This document shows, piece after piece, positions 14,203-14,428 of a stretch of 14,428 bases of DNA. Under the pieces are notes generated by a model. That model made no database searches. It was not told where the DNA came from and saw only the letters and a program-made list of their open reading frames with translations. The DNA is from Vitreoscilla sp. GTDB taxonomy: Bacteria; Pseudomonadota; Gammaproteobacteria; Burkholderiales; Burkholderiaceae. The stretch's first letter is position 1. Each line of letters starts with the position of its first letter. The stretch is taken from contig JACMOG010000112.1 in the NCBI GenBank assembly GCA_014378125.1, positions 1 to 14,428 on the forward strand, in the 5' to 3' direction. A program made the position numbers and the translations under genes.

Positions 14203-14428
<226 letters not shown>

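Overview
The window is a GC-rich, densely coded piece of a Gram-negative genome. It most likely comes from a betaproteobacterium of the order Burkholderiales. This is an inference from overall composition, from the GlnS, DusC and FKBP sequences, and from the pairing of an AraC-type regulator with AlkB. No rRNA, tRNA, CRISPR array, insertion sequence, phage gene or recognisable defence system is present.

Bases 1-3510 hold housekeeping and small genes. They are the 3' part of a LytTR-type response regulator (1-674), a convergent small membrane-anchored Sel1/TPR-like protein that overlaps its end (604-1044), glutaminyl-tRNA synthetase glnS (1179-2978), and a 107-residue protein of unknown function (3078-3401) framed by two hairpins, the second being a good terminator candidate.

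Bases 3695-5700 hold two exported proteins on the + strand: an outer-membrane barrel of the 'MetA-pathway of phenol degradation' family and a periplasmic chalcone-isomerase-like protein. An inverted-repeat element follows and forms the 3' end of the next, opposing gene. Bases 5657-7949 (- strand) are a tight pair: an isopenicillin-N-epimerase-like class V aminotransferase followed one base later by the tRNA-dihydrouridine synthase dusC, which starts with TTG.

Bases 8156-10130 hold an exported FKBP-type prolyl isomerase (+). Its stop codon overlaps that of a membrane-anchored cysteine-rich protein of unknown function (-), which is translationally coupled by an ATGA overlap to a glutathione S-transferase-like gene (-).

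Bases 10176-14428 are the most distinctive part, an alkane-oxidation locus. An AraC-family regulator (-) faces alkB alkane 1-monooxygenase (+). AlkB is followed 19 bases later by an AlkJ-like GMC alcohol dehydrogenase, and then, after a perfect 9-bp palindrome, by the start of a class III alcohol/formaldehyde dehydrogenase (frmA) cut by the window end. The regulator-alkB gap carries an imperfect 21-bp direct repeat that could be the operator. AlkB would hydroxylate a terminal carbon of an n-alkane and the GMC enzyme would oxidise the alcohol to aldehyde. The residue matching the chain-length gate of the Pseudomonas GPo1 enzyme is a small valine, which suggests longer alkanes. No rubredoxin or rubredoxin reductase is in the window.

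I do not see a clearly new multi-gene system. The best leads are the putative alk operator repeat, the palindrome touching the frmA ribosome-binding site, the repeat-encoded tail of DusC, and the coupled GST/cysteine-rich membrane protein pair.
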